Below are positions 18,291 through 26,475 of a stretch of 64,000 nt of DNA, one piece after another. Below the pieces are notes generated by a model. That model worked only from the letters and a program-made list of their open reading frames with translations. It ran no database searches and was not told where the DNA came from. Location: NCBI GenBank assembly GCA_938004015.1, contig CALKWU010000215.1:1-64000 (forward strand). Reading direction: 5' to 3'. The position numbers and the translations under genes were made by a program. Each line of letters opens with the position of its first letter. Within the stretch, counting starts at the first letter, position 1. Source of the stretch: an uncultured Oceanobacillus sp. (GTDB lineage: Bacteria > Bacillota > Bacilli > Bacillales > Amphibacillaceae).

Positions 18291-19817
18291 GTGCAGGCGA
18301 CATGGTTATTATTGTCAAACCAAATGCCGATGACAGATACGAGCACTGGCTTTGGTGAAAAAACCGACATTCAGGCGGAAACATCGGCTTTCCATCAATT
18401 GCTGGATAAACAAATGCCGCTGTCGAATCAGACGAATGAATCAAGCCTGGATACTAATCCGGTAGACGGCGAGTCGTTTGGAAATCAAGTGGAAGATATA
18501 CTACGTGAGTTTTCCCTGTTGGATAGCGAAAGTCTCCAAGACCTGCTGGACAAACTCGAGGAAATGCCGATGGCCGATCCGGAATTGATGGAACAACTGA
18601 CGGATTTGAATCCCGGAGTAAACTTACTTGCTTTTTTAGAGTCTTTATCCGAGGAAAAATTACGATGGCTTCATGAGGCGCTTGAACAAATCCAAGGTGC
18701 GATTGTCGGAGGCGAGAATTTACATGCCGAGGGTACAAAGCAAAAGAAAATGGAGAGACACGACGTCACTTCCGAACTCCTACCTTATGTCCTTGAAGAG
18801 TCTGTAGATTCCAAACAGCGGACGAGATCGAATCCGGAAACATCGTCCAGTCCAACGACCGGGGTAATGTTCCACGAAAGGGAAATAACCCGAGGAGAGA
18901 TTACCCATCAATTGTTGACCCAAGTTGAACAATTGCTTCTCGATGTGGATAGCGCCAAAGATTTGTCTGTCGTAGCACCAAAACTACTGAAATTATTGGA
19001 AATGTGGCATCAGCAAGTCGTCCGTGGAAAGGATGCGCAAAATGGCATGTTCCTCCAACATTTGCAAGAGTTGAATATAGATGGATTGAGCCAGCAATCA
19101 TTGCATGAAGCAAACATCTATGGAACGAAGAAGCGTCCGTTGCAAGATGTATGGAAGATATGGCAGGAATTAGTCCAACGATATGGACAAAAATCAAACT
19201 TCCATTCCAAAAAGATCTATCCGTTGGAATCTAAAGTGACGACAAATGATATTATCCGTTGGTTGGGACGTGCGTTAAACGCAAACTTCCATACGGAAAA
19301 ATCGGTAAATCAATCATTGAATGCTTCGGTAAGTATTCCGATTGCCCAAGTGGAACAATTTGTCATCCATTTGCCGAATGCAACATCGACCCAGTTATCG
19401 GATAAAGTTCTGTTGGAACAGTTCCAAAGGTTGATCGACGGGAATAAACACATACTCTTTCAACCACGCGGACAATTGGCGATTACGTTGAAACCGGAAA
19501 ACCTTGGTGAAATGCTCATCCGTTTTACGAAAATGAACGGTGAGATGATGGTGAAAATTCTCGTGACAACGACTGTAGCGAAGGAAATGTTGGAAGGAAA
19601 CATGCAACAATTGCGACATATGTTTGCTCCCCATCAAGTCGTCATCGAACGTCATGATGCCAACACGGTAGTGTCAGAACCACAAACACCTCAAAAAGAG
19701 GGTGAAAATGAACAAGACAATCACAAAGATCGGCCTACGAAAGAACAGGAACAACAAGATGAAAAAGCTTCTTTTGCAGAATTCTTCGATGAATGGCTGA
19801 TGAATGAGAAAGTGTAG
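18291..19817 (+). CDS. fliK: Flagellar hook-length control protein FliK
   Basis: Secreted ruler protein that switches the exporter from hook to filament by acting on FlhB. It is 508 residues. A poorly conserved polar N-terminal region precedes a C-terminal hook-length domain (about residues 370-460) with QPRGQLAITLKPENLGEMLIRF and a matching hydrophobic core. The extreme C-terminus is a glutamate/lysine/glutamine-rich tail. The start is GTG 18291 behind a very strong AAAGGAGGTGAG. Location between ylxF and flgD is standard. Confidence 0.93.
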   Translation: MQATWLLLSNQMPMTDTSTGFGEKTDIQAETSAFHQLLDKQMPLSNQTNESSLDTNPVDGESFGNQVEDILREFSLLDSESLQDLLDKLEEMPMADPELMEQLTDLNPGVNLLAFLESLSEEKLRWLHEALEQIQGAIVGGENLHAEGTKQKKMERHDVTSELLPYVLEESVDSKQRTRSNPETSSSPTTGVMFHEREITRGEITHQLLTQVEQLLLDVDSAKDLSVVAPKLLKLLEMWHQQVVRGKDAQNGMFLQHLQELNIDGLSQQSLHEANIYGTKKRPLQDVWKIWQELVQRYGQKSNFHSKKIYPLESKVTTNDIIRWLGRALNANFHTEKSVNQSLNASVSIPIAQVEQFVIHLPNATSTQLSDKVLLEQFQRLIDGNKHILFQPRGQLAITLKPENLGEMLIRFTKMNGEMMVKILVTTTVAKEMLEGNMQQLRHMFAPHQVVIERHDANTVVSEPQTPQKEGENEQDNHKDRPTKEQEQQDEKASFAEFFDEWLMNEKV

Positions 19818-19825
19818 GTGGAAAG

Positions 19826-20263
19826 ATGAATACAATCGATTCTTCGTTGTTTTTGCGGAATCAGCCGTCGACAAGAGAACCGAATCCGCAGTTGGATAAA
19901 GATGGTTTTCTGAAAATCCTGATGACGCAATTGCAACATCAAGATCCATCCGATCCGATGAACAGTCAGGAAATGGTTGCTCAAATGACGCAACTTTCAT
20001 CATTGGAACAAATCATGAATATGTCGAAATCAATCGAAATGCTTGTCGAAAGCCAATTGATTTCACCGGTCATCCAATACAGCCATATGATCGGTAAAGT
20101 CGTATCTTTTGAGAAAACTGGTGAGGACGGGATCAAAGAATTGGTGACTGGTCAAGTCGTCGCTGTGACACAGGAGGACGGTTGGGCGATTCTGGAATTG
20201 GATAATGGAGATAAAGTGTACGCCGATGCGATTATGGAAGTACGCGACAAGGAAAATAGTTGA
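19826..20263 (+). CDS. flgD: Hook scaffolding (cap) protein FlgD
   Basis: Caps the growing hook. It is 145 residues, the short Bacillus type. The conserved N-terminal signature is PNPQLDKDGFLKILMTQLQHQDPSDP followed by MNSQEMVAQMTQLSSLEQ (about residues 18-62, given in parts). The C-terminal half is the small beta domain (GKVVSF to VYADAIMEV). AGGTGGAAAG precedes ATG 19826, 8 bases after fliK. Confidence 0.95.
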   Translation: MNTIDSSLFLRNQPSTREPNPQLDKDGFLKILMTQLQHQDPSDPMNSQEMVAQMTQLSSLEQIMNMSKSIEMLVESQLISPVIQYSHMIGKVVSFEKTGEDGIKELVTGQVVAVTQEDGWAILELDNGDKVYADAIMEVRDKENS

Positions 20264-20287
20264 ACATTCAAAAGGAAGTGGATGAAA

Positions 20288-20659
20288 ATGGATCATCGGA
20301 TTCATCAAGTGCCGAACCAGGCATTACAGTTTCCTACATCCATACCACCCAAAAGGAAAACAACCGGAGTCCCTTTTCATGAAATCCTGACCGAACAGCA
20401 ACAGCTGAAAGTGAGCAAGCATGCTTCCGAGCGGATACGGGAAAGGAATATAGAAATATCAGATGCCTTATGGCGAAAGATTGGTGAAAAGGTGCAAGAA
20501 GCAAAACAAAAGGGTGTGACCGATTCATTAGTCGTACTGAATGATGCGACATTGCTCGTCAGCGCGAAAAACAATACGGTCGTGACCGCAATGAATCGGG
20601 AGGAAGCAGGAAGCAGAATTTTCACGAACATCAATGGAACGATTTTAATCGATGAATAA
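20288..20659 (+). CDS. Flagellar operon protein of the TIGR02530 type
   Basis: A 123-residue soluble protein with SKHASERIRERNIEISDALWRKIGEKVQEA (about residues 45-74; key part HASERIRERNI) and a C-terminal segment VVTAMNREE...FTNINGTILIDE. This pattern belongs to the conserved 'flagellar operon protein' family found between flgD and the hook gene in Firmicutes. No biochemical function is established that I know of. ATG 20288 is preferred over 20282 because GGAAG (20274-20278) is better spaced. Confidence 0.85.
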   Translation: MDHRIHQVPNQALQFPTSIPPKRKTTGVPFHEILTEQQQLKVSKHASERIRERNIEISDALWRKIGEKVQEAKQKGVTDSLVVLNDATLLVSAKNNTVVTAMNREEAGSRIFTNINGTILIDE

Positions 20660-20712
20660 GGCTGGACCTTACGAGGAGGCCTTTTACAGCTATGGAACGA
20701 TGGAAATAGCTG
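20658..20712 (+). other. Two small hairpins before the hook gene
   Basis: AAGGCT/GGCCTT (20658-20663 with 20678-20683, followed by TTTT) and CAGCTAT/ATAGCTG (20687-20693 with 20706-20712) occupy the gap before flgG. The first looks like a weak terminator or attenuator, so expression of the hook gene and everything downstream might be reduced here. Confidence 0.4.
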
Positions 20713-20757
20713 AAGAAATTTCAAATCGATAAATGTCAAGAAAAGGAGAGATGGAAC

Positions 20758-21579
20758 ATGTTACGATCAATGTATGCTGGTATTTCAGGAATGAAAAACT
20801 TTCAAACGAAATTGGATGTTGTTGCAAACAACATCGCCAACGTGAACACACCGGGATTCAAAAAAGGACGGGTCGTTTTCCAAGATATGCTCAGTCAAAC
20901 GGTAGCTGGAGCCCAAGCACCAACCGAAACCCGAGGCGGAGTGAACCCGGCTCAAGTCGGATTAGGTTCCCAATTAGGGGCAATCGACAATATACACACA
21001 CAAGGGTTCCGCCAAACGACGAACAACCCGCTCGATTTATCGATCCAAGGTGATGGATTCTTTGCGGTGCAAGATGGAGAACGGACTTATTACACGAGAG
21101 CCGGGAACTTCTATCTGGATCATGAAGGATACATTGTCAACTCTGATGGGTATTATTTGGTAGGTGAAAATCTACTTACTAATGATATAAACCCATATGA
21201 TTCACGAATACGATTACCTCTGGACAATGTCCAAAGCTTCAACATTACTCAAGAAGGTTATGTTGAATATGTCGATGTGGAAACTGGCCAACGGGAGAGA
21301 GCAGGACGAATCAATATTATAGACTTCGCAAATCCTTCTGGGCTCTATAAAGAAGGGGGTAATTTATATACTGAATCCCCTAGTTCAGGAGCAGCTACGG
21401 TTCTTGATTTGGATGTTTCTGCTACTAGCATCGTATCCAACTCACTGGAAATGTCCAATGTGGACTTGGCGGAGGAATTCACGGAAATGATCACCGCTCA
21501 ACGTGGGTTCCAAGCGAATACACGAATCATCACAACGTCGGATGAAATTTTACAAGAACTGGTGAATCTAAAACGGTAA
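20758..21579 (+). CDS. flgG: Flagellar hook protein (FlgE/FlgG family)
   Basis: 273 residues, matching the Bacillus protein that acts as hook subunit (264 residues there, named flgE or flgG). The N-terminal rod/hook motif is LDVVANNIANVNTPGFKK, followed by LDLSIQGDGFFAVQDGERTYYTRAGNF. The C-terminal coil is SNVDLAEEFTEMITAQRGFQANTRIITTSDEILQEL (key part AQRGFQANTRIITTSDE). The middle (about 21166-21430) shows different codon choice, such as ACT, CTT and ATA, from its flanks. AAAAGGAGAG precedes ATG 20758. Confidence 0.95.
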   Translation: MLRSMYAGISGMKNFQTKLDVVANNIANVNTPGFKKGRVVFQDMLSQTVAGAQAPTETRGGVNPAQVGLGSQLGAIDNIHTQGFRQTTNNPLDLSIQGDGFFAVQDGERTYYTRAGNFYLDHEGYIVNSDGYYLVGENLLTNDINPYDSRIRLPLDNVQSFNITQEGYVEYVDVETGQRERAGRINIIDFANPSGLYKEGGNLYTESPSSGAATVLDLDVSATSIVSNSLEMSNVDLAEEFTEMITAQRGFQANTRIITTSDEILQELVNLKR

Positions 21580-21589
21580 TGAGGAGGAG

Positions 21590-21620
21590 GGGAGTGGCTG
21601 ACTGACCGTCGGGCACTCCC
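21590..21620 (+). promoter_or_regulatory. Hairpin that bridges the swrD SD to its start codon
   Basis: GGGAGTG (21590-21596) pairs with CACTCCC (21614-21620). The only SD-like sequence for swrD, GGAGGAGG (21583-21590), lies about 40 bases before ATG 21630. When the hairpin forms, it leaves a 9-base gap (21621-21629) between SD and ATG, the normal spacing. No SD occurs in the 9 bases directly before the ATG. Confidence 0.45.
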
Positions 21621-21629
21621 GCCAATTGT

Positions 21630-21848
21630 ATGATTGAATTGAGAAAATTGAATGGAGATGTTTTTGCTTTAAACGCACTTTTGATTGAGCAGGTCCAGTC
21701 GATGCCGGATACGACGATAACATTGGTCAATGGAAAGAAAGTGATCGTCCAAAATTCACTTGAAGAAGTGCTTCAATTGGCGGAACAGTTTTACAAAGAA
21801 ATTGGCCTGCAACGAGTATATGAACAAGTAGGTGACGATGATGAGTAG
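21630..21848 (+). CDS. swrD: Swarming motility protein SwrD (FlbD family)
   Basis: A 72-residue FlbD-family protein: MIELRKLNG at the N-terminus, FALNALLIEQVQSMPDTTI and NGKKVIVQNSLEEVLQ. In B. subtilis SwrD (71 residues) raises flagellar torque and is needed for swarming. It overlaps fliL by 8 bases. Its initiation is unusual: the SD is distant and separated from ATG 21630 by a hairpin. Confidence 0.92.
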   Translation: MIELRKLNGDVFALNALLIEQVQSMPDTTITLVNGKKVIVQNSLEEVLQLAEQFYKEIGLQRVYEQVGDDDE

Positions 21849-22257
21849 ATTAGTGAAAATTACGATGACTTCGATGGCTATTCTGTTAATTGCCGCAATC
21901 ACTCTATTAATCATTGTTTTGAATGTGGACCGGGATGATGGAGACAGGGAATTGACGATTGATGAAATCGTGGAATATTCCTATGAGACCCCGGAAATCA
22001 CGACTGACCTAAATGACGGCACCTTTGTGCGGGTCCAATTTCATATTGTGACAGATGGAAAGGAAGCACATGAAGAAGTTAGCAAACGGGATTTTCAATT
22101 GGTGAACATCTTGATCAAGGAATTGGCGGTCATGAATGAAGAAGATTTCAAAGAAGGTTTGACGGAACTTGAGACGGCCATTAAAGATCGCTTGAATGAA
22201 GTGATGACAGAAGGTACGATTACAGATGTGTATACAATCAACAAAATTTTACAATAG
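21841..22257 (+). CDS. fliL: Flagellar basal-body-associated protein FliL
   Basis: Single-pass membrane protein that supports the stators. It is 138 residues from ATG 21841, placed 5 bases after AGGTGA (21830-21835); ATG 21838 and GTG 21832 are less well spaced. The N-terminal helix is about residues 10-30 (MAILLIAAITLLIIVLNV). The extracellular part has VRVQFHIVTDG...EVSKRDFQLVNILIKELA and a C-terminal LNEVMTEGTITDVY, the conserved FliL end. Confidence 0.93.
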   Translation: MSRLVKITMTSMAILLIAAITLLIIVLNVDRDDGDRELTIDEIVEYSYETPEITTDLNDGTFVRVQFHIVTDGKEAHEEVSKRDFQLVNILIKELAVMNEEDFKEGLTELETAIKDRLNEVMTEGTITDVYTINKILQ

Positions 22258-22281
22258 AGCTTTCGATCAGGGGGTGAGAGG

Positions 22282-23277
22282 ATGGAAGAAATCCTATCGC
22301 AAAGCGAAATAGATGTGCTTCTTTCTGCGATCACATCTGGGGAAATGGATGCAGAAGAATTGAAGAAGGAAGAAGAAGAAAAAAAGATCCGTGTCTATGA
22401 TTTCAAACGGGCCTTGCGTTTTTCGAAAGACCAAATCCGTTCGATTGCGCGGATTCATGAAAACTATGCGCGGATGTTGACCACTTTTCTCTCTTCCCAA
22501 TTGCGATCATATGTACATATTTCGGTTACTTCAGTCGACCAAGTACCTTATGAAGAGTTCGTCCGTTCCATTGCATCATTGACCGTCTTAAACATATACA
22601 GCATGGCTCCTTTGAAAGGGAATTTGTTGATGGAAATCAATCAGAATGTGGCCTATGCGCTCCTTGACCGGATTTTAGGCGGCAAGGGGACATCCTTTTC
22701 CAAGGATGATAGTTTGACGGAAATTGAAACATTATTATTGAGACAAATTTTTGAAAAAGCGACAGGCACGTTGAAAGAAGCTTGGTCTTCCCTGGTCGAC
22801 GTGGATCCGGTTTTAGAAGAATTTGAAGAAAATCCACAATTCATCCAAATGGTCGCCCCAAATGATACGGTCATCGTCGTTTCGATGTCGGCCGAAATAG
22901 GGGAAACTTCGGGTATGATCAATCTCTGCATTCCCCATACGTTATTGGAACCGATCATCCCCAAATTATCCGCCCATTATTGGATGGACAATACAGCAGA
23001 AGAACGAGATGAAGAAGCATATAAAAAACTCAGCAAAAATTTGCAAGCAGCAAAAGTGGATGTTCGTGCCATTCTCGGAGAAACACAAATTACGATAGAT
23101 GAATTTTTGAAGTTGAAAATAGATGACGTCATCGTATTGAATCAAGAAATCGACGATCCGCTTTTAATGACGATCAATCGTGAACCGAAATTCCACGTCC
23201 AGCCTGGAACAGCGAAGAAAAAAATGGCGGTGCAAATTTTGAATGAAATTAAAAAGGGGGTAAACGCCCATGAATGA
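22282..23277 (+). CDS. fliM: Flagellar motor switch protein FliM
   Basis: C-ring protein that binds phospho-CheY through an N-terminal peptide. It is 331 residues. The N-terminus carries EILSQSEIDVLLSAI, the CheY-P docking motif. The middle CheC-like domain includes DQVPYEEFVRSIASLTVLNIYSMAPLKG, and the C-terminal SpoA domain includes VDVRAILGETQITIDEFLKLKIDDVIVLNQ (key part LGETQITIDEFLKLK). GGGGGTGAGAGG precedes ATG 22282. It overlaps fliY by 8 bases. Confidence 0.97.
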   Translation: MEEILSQSEIDVLLSAITSGEMDAEELKKEEEEKKIRVYDFKRALRFSKDQIRSIARIHENYARMLTTFLSSQLRSYVHISVTSVDQVPYEEFVRSIASLTVLNIYSMAPLKGNLLMEINQNVAYALLDRILGGKGTSFSKDDSLTEIETLLLRQIFEKATGTLKEAWSSLVDVDPVLEEFEENPQFIQMVAPNDTVIVVSMSAEIGETSGMINLCIPHTLLEPIIPKLSAHYWMDNTAEERDEEAYKKLSKNLQAAKVDVRAILGETQITIDEFLKLKIDDVIVLNQEIDDPLLMTINREPKFHVQPGTAKKKMAVQILNEIKKGVNAHE

Positions 23278-24481
23278 TGATAAGCTTTCTCAAGACGAAA
23301 TCGATGCTCTTTTGAATATCAGTTCTGATACGGATACTGAAGATTCAGGAGGGGCAGAAGAACAAAAATATTTGACCGATATTGAAATCGACACCATTGG
23401 AGAAATCGGAAATATTTCGTTCGGGACTTCCGCAACGACATTATCAACGCTATTGAACCAAAAAGTGGAGATTACGACTCCTTCCGTCAGTATCATTGAA
23501 AGAGAAAAGTTGGCTGATGAATTCACTTTTCAACCGGTCAGTATCCAAGTCGATTATACGAAAGGATTCACTGGTCGGAATGTTTTGGTCATCAAAGCTT
23601 CAGATGCCGCTATTATTGCAGATATTATGCTTGGCGGCGACGGAACCAATCCGGATGAATCGTTGCCGGAAATCCATTTGAGTGCCGTCCAAGAAGTGAT
23701 GAATCAAATGATGGGTACAGCTGCGACAAGTATGTCCACTGTATTCAACAAAAAAATCGACATTTCACCACCTTCCATCATCGAAGGTTCATTGGAAAGG
23801 GATATAGTTGATCTTTTCAATGAAGACGTGTATGTGAAAGTTTTTTTCCGGTTCATCGTTGGAGATTTAATCGATTCGAACATGACACAGCTCATGCCAA
23901 TCAGTTTTGCGAAAGAGATGGTGGAACAACTTCTTAAAAGTCAAGCGCATTCGGCACCAGTCGAAGAAACGCAAGCGACGGAAGAAGTCGCTGCAACGAC
24001 TGCGACAGTGGAAGAACCGGAAACTGTCATGGTGGAAGGACAGCGGGAGGATGAACAGGTGATTCAACATAATCAGGAGCCTGAAATGATGCAACAGATG
24101 GTGTCAAGAGGTTCAGATGAAGTCCAGCACCTTGGACATACGGTCACCCATAAAGGAGACGCTGTTGTCGAGCAGGCGACTTTTTCTGAATTCGAACCGA
24201 CACCACTTTCCGAAACGGAAAAGAGCAATTTAGGGATGTTACTCGATATCCCGTTGAAAATCACAGTTGAATTGGGGAAAACGAAAAAATCGATCAAAGA
24301 AATTTTGGAATTGACCCACGGCTCTATCGTAGAATTGGACAAGCTTGCAGGTGAACCTGTAGACATATTGGTGAATGGGAAATTAATCGCTGAAGGTGAA
24401 GTCGTTGTCATCGAAGAAAATTTCGGTGTTCGGGTGACGGATATCATCAGTCAAACGGACCGGATTATGAAACTTAAATAA
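23270..24481 (+). CDS. fliY: Motor switch phosphatase FliY
   Basis: Gram-positive C-ring protein combining a CheC-type CheY-P phosphatase with a FliN-like C-terminus. It is 403 residues. The N-terminal KLSQDEIDALLN is a CheY docking peptide. Both phosphatase active sites look intact: EIGNISFG and EVMNQMMG, each with the E..N pair and a downstream proline (TTPSV, SPPSI). An acidic linker (about 225-300) precedes the SpoA/FliN domain with VELGKTKKSIKEILELTHGSIVELDKLAGEPVDILVNG (key part TKKSIKEILELTHGS). Confidence 0.97.
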   Translation: MNDDKLSQDEIDALLNISSDTDTEDSGGAEEQKYLTDIEIDTIGEIGNISFGTSATTLSTLLNQKVEITTPSVSIIEREKLADEFTFQPVSIQVDYTKGFTGRNVLVIKASDAAIIADIMLGGDGTNPDESLPEIHLSAVQEVMNQMMGTAATSMSTVFNKKIDISPPSIIEGSLERDIVDLFNEDVYVKVFFRFIVGDLIDSNMTQLMPISFAKEMVEQLLKSQAHSAPVEETQATEEVAATTATVEEPETVMVEGQREDEQVIQHNQEPEMMQQMVSRGSDEVQHLGHTVTHKGDAVVEQATFSEFEPTPLSETEKSNLGMLLDIPLKITVELGKTKKSIKEILELTHGSIVELDKLAGEPVDILVNGKLIAEGEVVVIEENFGVRVTDIISQTDRIMKLK

Positions 24482-24504
24482 ACGCTTTTTAGGAGGAACT
24501 CAGG

Positions 24505-24867
24505 ATGTCAAAGAAAATATTGATCGTTGATGATGCAGCATTTATGCGGATGATGATTAAAGATATACTTACGAAAAATGGTTATGAAATTGCCGGAGAA
24601 GCACAAGACGGAAGAGAAGCGGTTGAAAAATATAAAGAATTGGAACCTGATCTCGTGACGATGGATATCACTATGCCTGAAATGGATGGAATCACTGCTT
24701 TGAAAGAAATAAAACAAATCGATCCGGATGCCGTTGTCATCATGTGTTCTGCCATGGGACAGCAAGCGATGGTGATCGATGCGATTCAGGCGGGGGCGAA
24801 AGATTTCATCGTGAAGCCTTTCCAGGCAGATCGGGTGTTGGAAGCAATCGAGAAGGCCCTCAATTAA
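24505..24867 (+). CDS. cheY: Chemotaxis response regulator CheY
   Basis: Single-domain receiver of 120 residues. The acidic pocket is in LIVDDAAFM, the phosphoacceptor Asp in LVTMDITMPEMDG, Ser in IMCSAMGQ and the conserved lysine in DFIVKPFQ. Phospho-CheY would bind FliM and FliY, encoded just upstream, and promotes counter-clockwise rotation in Bacillus. AGGAGG precedes ATG 24505. The kinase CheA that would phosphorylate it is not in this window. Confidence 0.97.
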   Translation: MSKKILIVDDAAFMRMMIKDILTKNGYEIAGEAQDGREAVEKYKELEPDLVTMDITMPEMDGITALKEIKQIDPDAVVIMCSAMGQQAMVIDAIQAGAKDFIVKPFQADRVLEAIEKALN

Positions 24868-24871
24868 GAAA

Positions 24872-25516
24872 ATGGCTATGAAAGTATACAAGAATTTCGT
24901 CATTTTCTTGGCAAGTTGTTTTATCCTTTTCGGGCTTCCACATCCATCACTGGCTGAGTCGGGTTTCGTTGATGAGTGCATCGAGAATCCGGAACTTTGT
25001 GAAGAACCGGAGATACAAGAAGAACAAAATGAGAACACGCAGTTGTTGGAACAGGAACAGACCGGATCATTATTCGTTGAAATTGTCAAAGTCGGATTAG
25101 CACTTCTCTTGGTAGTTGGCTTGATATACGCCTTTTTATACTTTTTACGGCGGAAAAACAAGTTGGGAAACAGGATCAAACACTTGGAGAATATTGGAGG
25201 AATAGCGGTAGGACAAAACAAATCGGTCCAACTCGTCCGTTTAGGGAACCATTTATATTTGATAGGGGTCGGGGATGATATCACCCTACTGCAGGAAATC
25301 AAGGACGAAAAATTGATTGATGAGATTTTACAGGCAATGGAAGAAGAAGTTGGAGAAATAACGGTAAGCAACTTTTTATCAACGATTCTTCCAAGCCAAT
25401 CAAGAGAAGAGGATGAACAAACAAAATTCCGTCATCTATTCAAACAGGAGCTGAATAAGCTGCAAAAAAACCGGAAATCAATTATCGGGAAAAACAAGGA
25501 AGATCAAAATGAATGA
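24872..25516 (+). CDS. fliZ: Flagellar export gate protein FliZ/FliO
   Basis: 214 residues with an N-terminal signal-like segment (VIFLASCFILFGLPHPSLAES), a cysteine-containing acidic stretch, one membrane helix (about residues 70-92) and a cytoplasmic domain with HLENIGGIAVGQNKSVQLVRLGNHLYLIGVGDDITLL (key part LVRLGNHLYLIGVGD) typical of FliO. FliO assists assembly of FliP. It starts 4 bases after cheY; the SD is weak, so translation is probably coupled. The stop overlaps fliP by 8 bases. Confidence 0.92.
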   Translation: MAMKVYKNFVIFLASCFILFGLPHPSLAESGFVDECIENPELCEEPEIQEEQNENTQLLEQEQTGSLFVEIVKVGLALLLVVGLIYAFLYFLRRKNKLGNRIKHLENIGGIAVGQNKSVQLVRLGNHLYLIGVGDDITLLQEIKDEKLIDEILQAMEEEVGEITVSNFLSTILPSQSREEDEQTKFRHLFKQELNKLQKNRKSIIGKNKEDQNE

Positions 25517-26174
25517 ATTCATTGATATTTTTTCCAGTTCGGATCCAACAAATGTTTCAACAGCAGTCAAACTCATTCTTTTATTGACGGTTTTTTCGTT
25601 AGCTCCGGGAATTTTGATCTTGATGACGAGTTTCACACGGATTGTCATTGTCTTGTCCTTTGTCCGAACGTCGCTTGCCACGCAGCAAATGCCTCCAAAC
25701 CAAGTGTTGATCGGAATTGCTTTGTTTTTGACGTTTTTCATTATGGCTCCGACTTTCCAAGAAGTTTATGACGAAGCACTTGAACCGCTTTTTGCCGAAG
25801 AAATCACACTTGACGAAGCATATGAGAACGCTAGTGTCCCGATGAAAGAATTTATGGCGAAACATACGCGGCAAAAGGATTTGGCGTTATTTATGGACTA
25901 TTCCGGTGCTGAACCACCGGAATCTGTGCAAGATATTCCGATGACGACGTTGATTCCGGCATTTGCCATCAGTGAATTGAAAACCGCATTCCAAATGGGT
26001 TTCATGATTTTTGTGCCGTTCCTCGTCATTGACATGGCTGTCGCAAGTATACTCATGTCGATGGGGATGATGATGTTGCCGCCGGTGATGATTTCCTTGC
26101 CTTTCAAAATATTGCTCTTTGTACTTGTGGATGGTTGGTACTTGATTACCCATTCTTTATTGAGTGGATTTTAA
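25509..26174 (+). CDS. fliP: Flagellar export gate protein FliP
   Basis: Core channel subunit of the type III export gate. It is 221 residues with four membrane helices. Signatures: MTSFTRIVIVLSFVRTSLATQQMPPNQVLIGIALFLTFF (key part SLATQQMPPNQ), TLIPAFAISELKTAFQMGF and MMLPPVMISLPFKILLFVLVDGW. Order fliZ-fliP-fliQ-fliR-flhB-flhA is the conserved export-gate block. Confidence 0.97.
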   Translation: MNEFIDIFSSSDPTNVSTAVKLILLLTVFSLAPGILILMTSFTRIVIVLSFVRTSLATQQMPPNQVLIGIALFLTFFIMAPTFQEVYDEALEPLFAEEITLDEAYENASVPMKEFMAKHTRQKDLALFMDYSGAEPPESVQDIPMTTLIPAFAISELKTAFQMGFMIFVPFLVIDMAVASILMSMGMMMLPPVMISLPFKILLFVLVDGWYLITHSLLSGF

Positions 26175-26202
26175 AACAACGAACCAAAGAAGGTGGACAT
26201 GA

Positions 26203-26472
26203 ATGACGAGTGAGTTTGTTTTGGCACTGGCTGAACGAGGCATCTATACGATTTTACTTGTCGCTGGTCCTTTGCTCTTATTAGCCTTGACCGTCGGACT
26301 ATTAGTAAGTATTTTCCAAGCGACCACACAAATCCAGGAACAAACATTGGCGTTTATTCCCAAAATCATCGCTGTTTTGGTCGGCCTTGTCATTTTTGGT
26401 CCATGGATGCTTTCAAGGATGGTTGAGTTTGCTTCTGATATTTTCCAAAATCTCAATCTATTAGTAGGGTAA
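26203..26472 (+). CDS. fliQ: Flagellar export gate protein FliQ
   Basis: 89-residue protein with two membrane helices forming the outer layer of the FliPQR channel. Signatures: LLVAGPLLLLALTVGLLVSIFQATTQIQEQTLAFIPKI (key part SIFQATTQIQEQTLAFIPK). AGAAGGTGG precedes ATG 26203, and fliR starts 3 bases after the stop. Confidence 0.97.
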   Translation: MTSEFVLALAERGIYTILLVAGPLLLLALTVGLLVSIFQATTQIQEQTLAFIPKIIAVLVGLVIFGPWMLSRMVEFASDIFQNLNLLVG

Positions 26473-26475
26473 ACA

